Assembly (NCBI RefSeq): GCF_029227915.1
Contig: NC_079888.1
Coordinates: forward strand, 9,717,001-9,781,000
Length of the DNA: 64,000 bases
DNA from: Hydractinia symbiolongicarpus
Lineage: Eukaryota; Cnidaria; Hydrozoa; Anthoathecata; Hydractiniidae
Direction: 5' to 3'
The position numbers were made by a program, and so were the translations under genes. Positions 45,201 to 57,200 of this stretch are shown piece by piece. The notes under the pieces are model-generated. The model ran no database searches. It was not told the origin of the DNA and was given only the letters and a program-made list of their open reading frames with translations. The stretch's first letter is position 1. Each line of letters starts with the position of its first letter.

Positions 45201-48200
45201 ATTAGCCCTCATTTCTTTACGAAGTTTCGTTGCACTTACAAACTTGGCGAAATGGTCCACACATAGGCATACTTTTCAATTTGTCAAATTTTCAAGCTTA
45301 CATGTAGCTATCTTACATGGTTAAATGTAAGAAAGCCAGGTTTACATATTGCATTGTTTATTTTTAGAAAAATATGTGATTATTGCATACCTAAATTTAT
45401 ATGATACATAAAGTTGGGATTCCTTTTTTCACATGTACATATCATCACTAAATTTAACATAAATAGGTAAAGGATTATGGCGTACAAGTTCAAAATTAAA
45501 GTAGTGAATGTCAAATATATTTCTGTAACTGTAAAAATGGATTTTTCTAAAACGTGACACAGTTTTTGAACATGTTTCAAAATTAAATACAACTAACCTT
45601 GCTTGTGTTTGCAGGAAATCATTTATACCATAATTTCATCAAGTGAAACAAATTACCCATGTCAACCCAATTTCGTATTTTTTGGATTTTACAATACAAA
45701 ACAGTAAATTTTAGCCTTCTATAATGAGTGGTTGGTGTTAAATGATTCTTACCTTGATGAGGTAACTTGAAGGCTTCACCAGTCTCTAATACTATTGTAT
45801 TGGTTACTGAAAGATAACAACAGAATTAACACAAATCGCAATATCAACATTGCCACCAGTAACACAATTTTAAAGCCAACACAAGTAGAATATCAAATTG
45901 CATGCTGCAACTGTTTGTCATAGTCAACATGACAAACAAATTAAAATCATCAAAAAAAACACAACGGTAATCACTACAATCAATTATTGTAGAGATATTT
46001 TGGATGTCTCCAAAACCTCAAGCAACTTGTTTGGAGACGCTCCATGTTTTGTCAAGCAGTCGGCTAATTGGTGTTTTCCTTCAACCCACTTGACAGTAAT
46101 CTCATCTTGTTCCACCATCTGCCTCAATCTGGCTATATCAACTCGCAATCTCAAATCCTTTGTGACATTTGTCGTTTTCAAGGTTTCAAATAATGACTTG
46201 TTGTCGATAATACAAGTGATCTTTGGAACCTTCGTCAACTTGCAGATTTGCTGTATGACATTGGCCAAATAAAAACTAGCATCAGCTCCTTCACTCAGAG
46301 CAAGTGTTTCCGAAGCAATTGGGCTTTTGGTTACCCTTTGTAGTTTTTTTGATTGCCAGCAGATTGGTATAACTTCGCTCAGGTGTTTCACAAATATGAT
46401 GAATGCACCTTGTGATGATCCACACTTCAAACTGGCATGAGTTGCATCTGTGTAGCAAATAATTTCACAATTTTTCATATTTGCAATTTTGGCAATGGTT
46501 ATTGCAACATGCTTTCTCTTAATTTTTCGAATAATCTTGTTGGCATCTTTCAAATTTTGAACTGTAGGTTCCTTGCCATAATTAGACGTTTGGCAACTAT
46601 CATAAGCCACATCAGGGCGGGTTTGTCTGGCCACCCAAGCAATTTGCCCACTCAACGATCTCAGCATGGTCTTTTCCTTGCTAGTCAATTTTCGTTCATT
46701 GTTAACATCATTTTCAATATTAACAGTTATCAAAGACTCTATATAGCTCACTTGATTAATCTTAATTTTGCTTTTAAATTGATCCACATCTAATCCTAGA
46801 TACTTGAAGGTTGAGCTTGATTGCGTACTGATTTTGAACGTTTCGAAAAGTTTAGCAATAACTTCTTTGTGGAAAGCTGGACTACCACCATACACAAAGT
46901 CATCAACATGGCAAACAAGAATTCCAGTGATTTGCTTGACTCTATACCAGTAAAACACAGCAGGGTCGTAGGTACACATTTCACCACCAAGTTTCAACAT
47001 TTCACTTCTCACTCGTTTGTACCATGCTCTAGATGCATCGTTTAACCCATACAAACATCTCTTTAGTTTCCACACTGTTCCCAATGACAATGTGTCTTTT
47101 GGTGGTTGTAAAAACAGTTCTCTTTCAATAGCATCTCCCTGAAGAAAAGCTGCAGTGATATCAAGTGAATTGATCTGCCAATCATTGCTAACTAAGATAG
47201 CCATAGCAAGTCGAAGACTTTGTTTGCCACAAGTTGGAGAATCTGTTCTCAACGATTGTGAATTTTCTTCAAAGCCTCTAGCCACCAATCTAGCTTTCAC
47301 AACCCTTTTTTCACCTTTGAACTTCTCAGTTATGACCCATTTGCTTGATACAGTTGTTTGACCAGTGTCTGGAACTTCTTTGAAGACATCATTTTCTTTT
47401 AAATTCTGCAATTCTCTCTCCTTCGCATCAACTACTTCCTGTGAAAACATATCGACATCACACATATAGACAGGGAATTCCGGATTTTCCAGCTCGACCC
47501 ATTTGGACACATCATTCCAATTGATGCTTTTTGGCTTTCTATCACCATCATTAGACACATTAACCCAATTTTTATAAGTGCCACTTTTTTTGGGTTGTGC
47601 TGAGAGAACTCTTGCACGATACCATCTTCCATTTAGATTGTATTTGATGTATGATTTTGCTTTTGGTTTCGATTCAACTTTCTTGGATTCTGTAGATGGT
47701 CTTCTGAAAATGTCACTTGTACAGCCACTACCTTCGTCTTCTTTAGTTTCATTATTTTTATGAGTATCCCTGTTTTCCTCAACTTCATTTTCACTTGTGC
47801 CAGAATCTTCTTGGTCATTTTCGTCTACATTTCTAGCTTGTTCTTGATGATATTGCTCTACATCTTCAGAATCATCATAAACATCTATCACATTCTTATC
47901 AGCTGTGTCATCATCATCATCATCATCATCATTATCATAATCATCACCACCATCATCATCATCATCATCATCATCATCATTATCACAATCATTGACGCTA
48001 TCGTTCATATCACACAACTTATTCAAATGGCTTTCCTTCCTCTTGACATGATCTGACTTGAATTCACTAACTTTACAATTTTGGCTATGTTTCATCAACT
48101 GACAGGGATGCACTCGGTAAAAGTTACCACCATGTCTGACAAGCACCATTTGACCATCTTGTCCCAAAACCACACCTGGACCTTTCCAACCCTTTGTGTT

Positions 48201-51200
48201 TTTGCGCTTGTAGAAGACTTTTTCTCCATTCAAATACGTCTCATCAGAATATGTTCTAACATTATGTCTCAGCGCTCTTTTAATTCTCTCACTGGATTCT
48301 GCTTTAATGAAATTCTCCCTTGCCTTATGCAGAGCAGATAGATTTTTTTTTACTATTTCACTTGACGTAGTTGGCTCCAATGCTGGTAAATGATCTGTCA
48401 GAATAGTGGGTGTGTTCACATTATGGCCAAATACCAATTGGTTTGGGCTGTAGCCACCATGATTCTGTAAAGAATTCTTTGCGCTGAGGGCCCATGCTAG
48501 TGCTACGTCTGGTTCACACTTCGTATCTTCAATTGTCTTGAACATGGTCTCTGCCAGAATTTTATTATGTCTTTCCACAATACCATTGCTGAAAGGAGAT
48601 TCGCCTGCTGTTGTTTTTGTCTCAATATTGAGCTTTTCATTCATTTCTTGTAAAACCTCATTCGAGAATTCACCACCATTGTCAGTCAAGATTGTACTTG
48701 GTGATCCGAAGTATGCAATCCAAAATCTAAACACTCTACTGACAATGACATCTTTATGTTTCGATTTGATAAGACATCCAGCAGAGTAACGAGTTGCAGC
48801 ATCAATGATATGTAAGATGTGTTGTTTATTATGTTCATAAACCTTTAAATCCATACATATTACTTGATTAAAAGTGTTTGCCAGAGGTATACCCACAACT
48901 GGTCTACTGTATGGCCTTTTATATTTGTGACATATTTCACAATTATTGCAACATTCTTCGATGCATGACAAAATTTCTTGTCATACAAATTACTATCCTT
49001 TACAAGTTTGAGTAGCTTATCTTTGCCAGCATGAGCGAATTGGCGGTGCAGTTTCATAGCTTTCTTCATTTTCTCTGTCTTACTAATATTTTTCAAATTT
49101 TCTCCATGTAGAATGATTTTTGTTCCTTTTTGAGCATCAAGATCACAATGTGTTAGTGGAAGACAATAGTGTCCTGTTGTGGTACATATTAAGTTAATTC
49201 TTTCCTTCCCAATAAGGGCCAAGTCACTGGTAAAATCTAACTTCATACTGAGAGACTTCATGGTACTACGACTAATCAGTAGTGGTATTTCAATCTCTAC
49301 TATGTCAACAGACAATTTATACTTGTTGCCACCTAGAATAACTGGTATTATTAGATTTCTTGTAGCTTTCACTTCCTTTCCATCACCAAACCTATATATA
49401 GAATCAGTACTATTTGAAACTACAGCATTTTTATCTGATTCAGAGAGAGTCCCAAGATATTCATCCATCCATTTCTCCCCAGCCACTGTCTTTGTACAGC
49501 CAGAATCCAAGACACCTCTACCAAAGGATTCTCCAACAAGACAATATTGCATTTGGTCTGGAGAGGCTGCAAAAAGGGTGATATGGATCTCATTTACATC
49601 TTGTTTCTTTTCTGTAGGTCTATTGTTCCGTGATCTGAAACCTCTTTGCTCTTGATTTCTATGAGGACATTTATTAGCAAAATGTCTTGTTGAATCACAT
49701 TCATGGCACCTCATGAGTTTCCCATCCTTATCAACAGGATTCATTCTTGAACGTGTATTCCTTGACAAGCTGTCCTTGGTATCAGCATGAAGATTTCCAT
49801 ATAAGCATTCTTGTTTCACAGGAAGAGCTCCCAAATGTGCAGCGTCTTCTGCTGTGTTCAGTTCTCCAAATATCTTCATATTGTGTCCTTCATATTCTTA
49901 TACTTGAGTTCTGCACAAGTTGTACGAGCCAGTTTTTCATTTTCTTCAGACATATTCGCAGCTGTGAGAAGAAAATATGCCCTGACAGCTTCAGGCAATG
50001 CCATATCATATTTGGATATCTTATTGTAAAGCTTCTCAAACTGCACAATAAAATCAGGAAATTTGTCTCCACTATTCCTCTTATAGTCATAAAACTCTTT
50101 AAAAGCAATAAATGCTCTTGTGCTTTCATCTTTCAAATATATTGAATCTAGCTTAGATATAATCTTGTCCAAACCATCATCTGATCCCACTTCTGCAGGT
50201 GTCAGGTCGCGTACTGCCTCCCGTGCCCGACCAGTCAGTGACAGGTATACAGCTGGACCTTGCTTTTTCTTTGGTAGTTCTGTAAACATCTGCCAGATCT
50301 CCAAATCGTTCTTCCAACTGCTATAGTCATCATCCTCTTTAAACGCTGGTGGAGCCTTCAATGTTGTTGTTGCCATTGTTCACAAACCACTTCACCAATT
50401 GGTTTGCACACACACGTGTCAACAAATAGCCAACAAAAGGGAAAGTTATCTCTCTTACCTCAAGGAACACATCCGGGTGTGTGCCCTCAATTGCTTTCTT
50501 TCAACTCAAATGTCACTCGCACAATGATCATAAATACCAGGCCAGTTGATCTGTACCTTTTAACTCTGCTACCATTGTTAAATGATTCTTACCTTGATGA
50601 GGTAACTTGAAGGCTTCACCAGTCTCTAATACTATTGTATTGGTTACTGAAAGATAACAACAGAATTAACACAAATCGCAATATCAACAGTTGGTTTTGA
50701 AATTAATTGCTTGTTGTATTATTAATCTTTGAAACGATTTTATTATAATTTGTAGTATATAATATATTATAGCAAGGATATATAGAAAATAAATGACATG
50801 CCTAGAGCTTTTTTTTTCAAAGAGATACATAATGTAATCCTCTTGTAATCTAGACCTGGTTATCACTTGCTGAATATTTTTTAAAGGACGCTGATTGGGA
50901 GAAAATAAAGAGACTTTGTTTTAATGACAGGCGGAACCCAGATGATGATGAACTAGACACACAAATTGTTAAGGTAACTTCAAAAATCTGTACAAAGTAC
51001 ATAATCTGAGCAGTTACTGGTACATGTGTGGTGGTACTTATTGGCAGACCTATTTTTTATACTATACAATGATATATGAAAAAAACAATGAAAATATTCT
51101 AGGTGTTATTTTTGTCCTTTTTGTTCTATATGAATGTTTAGCAAACTGAAGAATTAGATATTTAAAAGTCAGTAAAAAAAACCCAACTTGTTATTTTCCA

Positions 51201-54200
51201 TTTTAAAAATTTGGTATGAAACAGTACGGAACACCATTTAAATTGTATTGAATTAAAAAATCAAAATTTTAGGACTTACATCGTACAGGGTGTGGTTGGT
51301 TCTTTGAGCATGACACAGCTGAAGATAGGGCAAGCTTAAAAAGAGTGCTATTAGCATATGCAAGATGGAACAAATCGATTGGTTATTGTCAAGGATTTAA
51401 TGTCATTGCTGCACTTATTTTGCAAGTTATGGAGGGTAACGAAGAACATGCTTTAAAAGTATGATGTTTTTAAATTCTGTTTTTAATCTTCTTTTTTTTT
51501 TTGAATTTTAAATTTTGCTAGTTCAGAGGGTACATGCAACTGTAATAAATACAAAAATAACCAATTAACCTGTTAACTGAAATTAGTTGTCATATTTATT
51601 TTTGTTGGCAATGCTTGTGATACATATATATTCCTGTTTGTTTATTTAGGTGATGATATTTTTAGTAGACTATGTACTACCTCGAAATTATTTTGCAAAT
51701 AATTTACGAGCATTATCGGTGGACATGGCAGTGTTACGAGATTTGATGTTAATCAAACTACCAGACCTTGCTAACCACCTTCAGCAACTTCAAAAGGAGG
51801 CTATGGATAAATCAACTAACTCCACAGCTAGTTATGAACCTCCACTCATAAACATGTTTACCATGCAGTGGTTTTTGACCTTATTTGCAACTTGTTTACC
51901 AAGGAATACTGTGTTAAGAATATGGGACACTGTTTTGTTAGAAGGGTCGGAAACTCTGCTACGTGTTGCATTGGCAATATGGGCGAAACTAGGAACGTGA
52001 GTGAATATAAGTTTTATTAACGTTATTTTTTTAGTCAGGCAAAATAAAAGTCATTTTGAGGTCTATCACACCAGAGTCGAATGAAATTGTCCATGTATTT
52101 CTTTCATTTACCTGCAATAAAACTTTTGGACATGTTTAATCATGTATATATAAGTTCCCACAAGCCCTATATAAAAAAAAATCCATAAATAAAACAAAAT
52201 TTCATTATAGTTTGAAATCTCATTTCAGGCAAATTATTTCACCTATGGAATGTAATCACTCTCCTAAAACGTATTGTTCTGTTCAATTTTTTTATTTCAT
52301 TTTCATGCAGACATTACTGAAACCAAATTTACGCAAAACAAACTTGTGTATTTTAGATATTTTGATAACGTCTTGACAGCTTCTGATTTCTACATGAAGA
52401 TGGGGAAACTCATTCAAGAGCTGATCAGTGATGACTTTATTGATGTGCAGAAGCTGATGCAGGTAGGTTGGCAGGTGTTAAGTTTTATTTCTTAGTGTTA
52501 AATTTATAATAATCTTGACCATGATTTAACAAGCAATGTTTTTCTGGATGTTGGTCCTGCACAGGGTTTTTTATCACTCAATTGATTTAAATATTAAATT
52601 TAATCAAAAAAATAACAGAGATTTACTGAAAAAATTAGGTATATGATGAGCATAATAATGAGACAAACTTTAGTTATAAAAAGGTGTGCAATTTTGCTTG
52701 AAATGATTTTTTTTTAAAAAAAATACATTCCTGTCAATGGAAGGTATAGTTGAAAAATCATATTTTTTGGAATAAGCTTCATTTAGAATTTTTCGAAAGT
52801 AAACATATCAAAGCCAAATTTTCACGTGCTTATAACAAAACATATAATGCTGAAGTTTGTTGCCAACATTAAATTGTTTTACAAAATTCGAATTTGATTG
52901 TTTTGGATTGATTGACATCATTGGTAATAAGTTTGAGTTTAAAAATAAATTAAGACCTTTACATCTATTGGAACCAACCAGGTTTTAATTAAATACTCTC
53001 TTTCTTTGTCAACCTGAGTAGAGTTTTTTTTTTCATTTCCTGTATCGCTAATTAAGTTTTTGCGTTCTCTTTTTTATAACTTTCTGCTGATGCATATTAA
53101 CGTAATTGCGTGCATAGAAAGACTCTTTGTATATATTCAGTAATTACTTCTTTTTAGTATTGTACAAAATACACTTTCAAAACGTGATTTAAAATAACCG
53201 AAACAGATGAAATGGGTTTGCTTAAGAATGTGCTTTTATTTTTGAAAGGATGGACAATTTTTTTATTTTTTGGGTTAATGTTAATGTTATGGAGTATTTT
53301 TTATAAATTATTTTTCTTAGTACAGTGAAACATTGATATTTGTATTTATTTTTGGGGGGTGGGGAGGAGGGGGATTGCATTGTATGGGCTGTAGAAATAA
53401 ACTTCAGTTATCAAAGAAGATTGAGTCGCACACCTACGTCTTCAACACAAATCACACACACAGAATAATTTTCCTTGTTCTTCTGTCTTTAGGCGGTTTA
53501 TCAAATGGCTCCATTTCCTTGGACATGCTTGATTGATCTCCGTGAAAAATATACTTACGATATCCATCCATTTAGCACATTTACTGCAGAAAAGGATGAA
53601 TCCAAGAAAATTGTCAATGTCAAACCTGGTAACTAACTTGTTTTGTTGCGTTGGAAACATTTGTTCTTTATGGACTGTGCACTTCTGTTAGGGGGGACAT
53701 AAGGAAACTGTTTCACTGAAGTAGTTCTTCGTAAGTAAGGACAAGCAGATAGTTTGAATGAAAGAGTGAAAATAGTGTCAGACTGTCCGGCTTTTGGAAA
53801 GATTTCTATTATTTCCTTTGTTTTAGTTAGGTAAATAAAATTTGATCGTTCGAATTAGTTTTCTTAGAATAGGTTTAAATATTCCAGTCTCCCTTGAGCG
53901 AAATTTTTTTCAATGGCTTGTGAAAAATTATGCTAATAAGCAAACAGCCACTTTTTTACTGATTTGTCAGTTGCAGTTTCTGTATTAGTCTTACAAGAAG
54001 GACGACTACATCATATCAAGCGAAATTCTCTTTATACGAAGTCTTCCTTAAGTAGGTTTTTTGTCATATTGAAGAACAACTACTTTGTTCATCACTAACA
54101 CCCGCGGTCCCCAGAACTGGGATCCGCAGACGAACCCACTACACTACGTGCGGCAATATGTCAGTGATGAACTCAAATAGTTTATCCGGATGGTGTGTAT

Positions 54201-57200
54201 ACATATAGGTGAATATTTATCATAGCACATCCGTTACACATTATACTCGCCCGTCATGATCAGAGGTCCGATCGGGGTGAAGCATTCTCTGTTGAGAATG
54301 AAATACGGATGTGGATGTGGTTGTTTGTTTTGTTTTGTGTTTGTTTGTTTATTTGTTCTCCTCAAGTAAAATGTAGTACTAACCCTAATATTCCTGCTGC
54401 AGGATTAGCCTTTTAACCTTAGAAGTAAAGTCAGTTTGCTATAAAGGCGGGAATATTTTTTATAACACATTTTAAAAACGCGGAAAAAGTGGAGATACAG
54501 TATCTTCTCATTAGCAGCGTAACCTTTAATGGATTTCTAACCACAAGCATCCTTCGCCTGAAATTTAGTTCAATTAAAAAAAATTCATTTCCACAAGAGT
54601 TGTACATAGAGGCTGATGATGTAAATAGTTTTTACGAAAAGCTTCTCTCATATTTTAATCGTTTGATTTTTTACCGTCTATGCTTGGTATTTTCATTTCA
54701 ATAACTTTAAGAACATTTAATTTTGAACACGGTTTACATGACAACGATTGAAAGAAAAAGAAAAATGCTTTTTATCGCATTTGGAAAATTACATTGTTGA
54801 ACTTCCACTTTTTTACAGTATACTTTGTGTTCGTGCAGCTTGTATAGTTTTCTTGTGGTATCATTTATGGTTAAAAAATTGCAGCAGAAAGCAGTTGGAG
54901 GTAAAAGTTTGAAATCATGCTGTTAATTGAGAGTTGGCGAGTTTAACTTGTTTAATTTATTGTTTGTTGAATGTGCGAAAGATTTTCTAACTGAATTTCC
55001 GTTTTTTGTTATATAAGATTTTTATTATCTGGGCGGGGTACGCGTAGGGGGTGGCAAAGAGTGCTCGATAGATATAATTGAATGCTTAAAATATCTTGAT
55101 TTTGTATTTGTTTGGCTCTCGTGCAACAATATTCACTCTAATTATTATTGTGTAATGGTGAGGCAAAAAATATGAATGTGAATGAATGCAATCTTTGCTA
55201 ATTTTCACATTTAAAATGTTTAGCCTAGAAAGAAATACCACGTTACTTTTTTAGTTGCAGTAAAAAACAGTTAGGTTTTTCTGAGTTAAATTTTGTGCTT
55301 GTTTTTTTAAACGAAACGAGATCGACATGTGCAAAGCAACATACTTCGATTCTGTTAATTTCCGCACGTTATTAATTTTTTGGCGGTTTCTTTATTTGCT
55401 TTTAATTTTCGCATCCAAAATGTGTGTATTCACGCAGATTTATTTTCGCGCACCTAAATTTATTTTTTTAATATTTTCATTGATGGTAAGTGTTGGAACA
55501 GATTTGAAATAAAAACAAAATGTATCTTCGGTTAACTGTTTCAACAACAACATGAAAAAGTGCAATTTAAAAAATTTATTTTAGATGTCAATAATGCATG
55601 TCATTAACGATAATTAAAAAGTCATTACTTGTCTCCTACGTTCTTTCAACTTATGACCTTCATTTTTTTTCGCTTTTTTAGTTTTGACAAGAAAAGCATT
55701 TTTTTCGCGAACTTTTAGTTAAGTCCACTTAAATGCGCGAAAACAAGACACCCAGTTTGATACCCTTAAATTTTTTTAAAGCAGGATTCCTGTCAATTTA
55801 TCCATTTCCTTTTTTTAATTTATCAATTTACTTTAGCTATAATCTCAGCCTCAAGTTAAGAAACATTGTGTTTGTCATAAAAAAGACGTAAATAAAAATA
55901 GATGCATAATATTAGCCACGTGCGCGAAAATTTAGTCGCTTCTACCCACCGACATATTCAACATATTTTAACATTTAAAATATATGTTTTTATTTGAGCT
56001 TAACAATAAAGTCTTCAGGAAAACTTTTCTTCGCGATGGTTATACTTTATGCGAAGTAATTTAACAAACCCTCCTTCAGTTATAACAATTTTTAATCATT
56101 GTCTCATTTTTCAAGAATATTGGTTCTTGATGCATTATAGCAAGGAAAAGCACAATCAGAGTTTTGCCAGCGAATAACAGAATTAGCACATACGGTTGGG
56201 CAGCAAAAAATAAGGGTAAGGCAAGGGTAAAAAAATTAACTGGAATCAAAATTTGGTCCCTTTTTACAATTTTTTTTTTCTGATAAGGCAAATAAGAATT
56301 TAAAATTTTATGATAATAGCACTTGCCCTGAAGCTGTATTTAATTTCGTTGATACTGGACACGAAGTATTTACCGCACACGTGCAAAACTATTAACGTTG
56401 GATTTTAATGTTGTACTTGTTATTTTTTACCATTTTTTAAATAAATTTGACTAAAATTCGAAATCAGCCAAAAGACGATCACATTAAGTTTACTGACATT
56501 ACCATATGTCGTTTCTAATTGGATAGCGGAAATTGTTGTTGTTTAAAAAGCATTTGGAGCAGCAGTTTGTCCTGATAGCAAACAAAAGTTCTTTCGATTA
56601 TTTCGTTCCGCGGCGTCTAGTTAAGATCACCTTAGGTAAACTTAGTCATTAATAGGTCAATTGTTTTTTAATTGTTTTTTATAAATGACTGAAGAAATAA
56701 AAGGACTGTAGTTATGTTGCTCATTTATTGACCGCAATGTATATTATATTTCCTGTCTGTTCGTATAATTGACGTCAGATTATTATAGTCGATTTTAACT
56801 GTTTTCAAGTTTAAATTCCTTTTATTTTGCAAAAAAAAGTTTAAGTCATTTTTTCTGGTGATAGGTAAGCCACATCTGATCGGCAAAAGCATGGTTGTTC
56901 TGAAATATTTACCGGTCATAATTTGTTACCGGATCAAGTTTAATCGCCGGTCTTATGTTTTTATCCGAAATTTCGTCAGTTAGAGGTCGACGCTAAATTT
57001 AGCTGACTAACATTAAAGCAGGCCGTGGGCAAGTTTCATGTGGCATTTCCCATAAATTGAGATTTTAACATATCTGGCTGAATTTATTTATCCTTAGCCC
57101 ATGTTTTCAGCGGTCTTACTTTCGCCATAGTACCGACAAAGTTTGGGTAAAAAGATCTGAGCTTCGCATCAATTTAACAATCACTTCGCCAAAAGATGTA

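Larger units (their letters stand above)
45736..50689 (-). mobile_element. Ty1/copia retrotransposon, young, antisense in intron 4 of the TBC1D30-like gene
   Basis: The element is 4,954 bp with two 114-bp LTRs that read identically, TG...CA ends and a perfect GTTGG target duplication, so it integrated recently. The order on the minus strand is LTR, initiator-tRNA primer site, Gag with zinc knuckle, protease, integrase, reverse transcriptase, RNase H, LTR. Coding capacity is nearly complete but split into three frames by two single-base shifts near 49880 and 48970. It shares its order and motif style with copia element 1 but is clearly a different family by sequence. Short LTRs in an animal copia suggest the GalEa clade (inference). 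Confidence 0.95.

Noticed and set aside
46437-46793. Plus-strand frames across 46-50 kb
   Set aside because: They are shadows of the antisense copia gag-pol.
48960-48975. Programmed -1 frameshift site
   Set aside because: The AAATTTT run is not in the register needed for a canonical slippery heptamer, so a simple indel is more likely.
49876-49879. ATGA overlap as a translational coupling site in copia element 2
   Set aside because: The Gag zinc knuckle lies in the second frame, so Gag itself is split. A one-base shift explains the overlap better than re-initiation.
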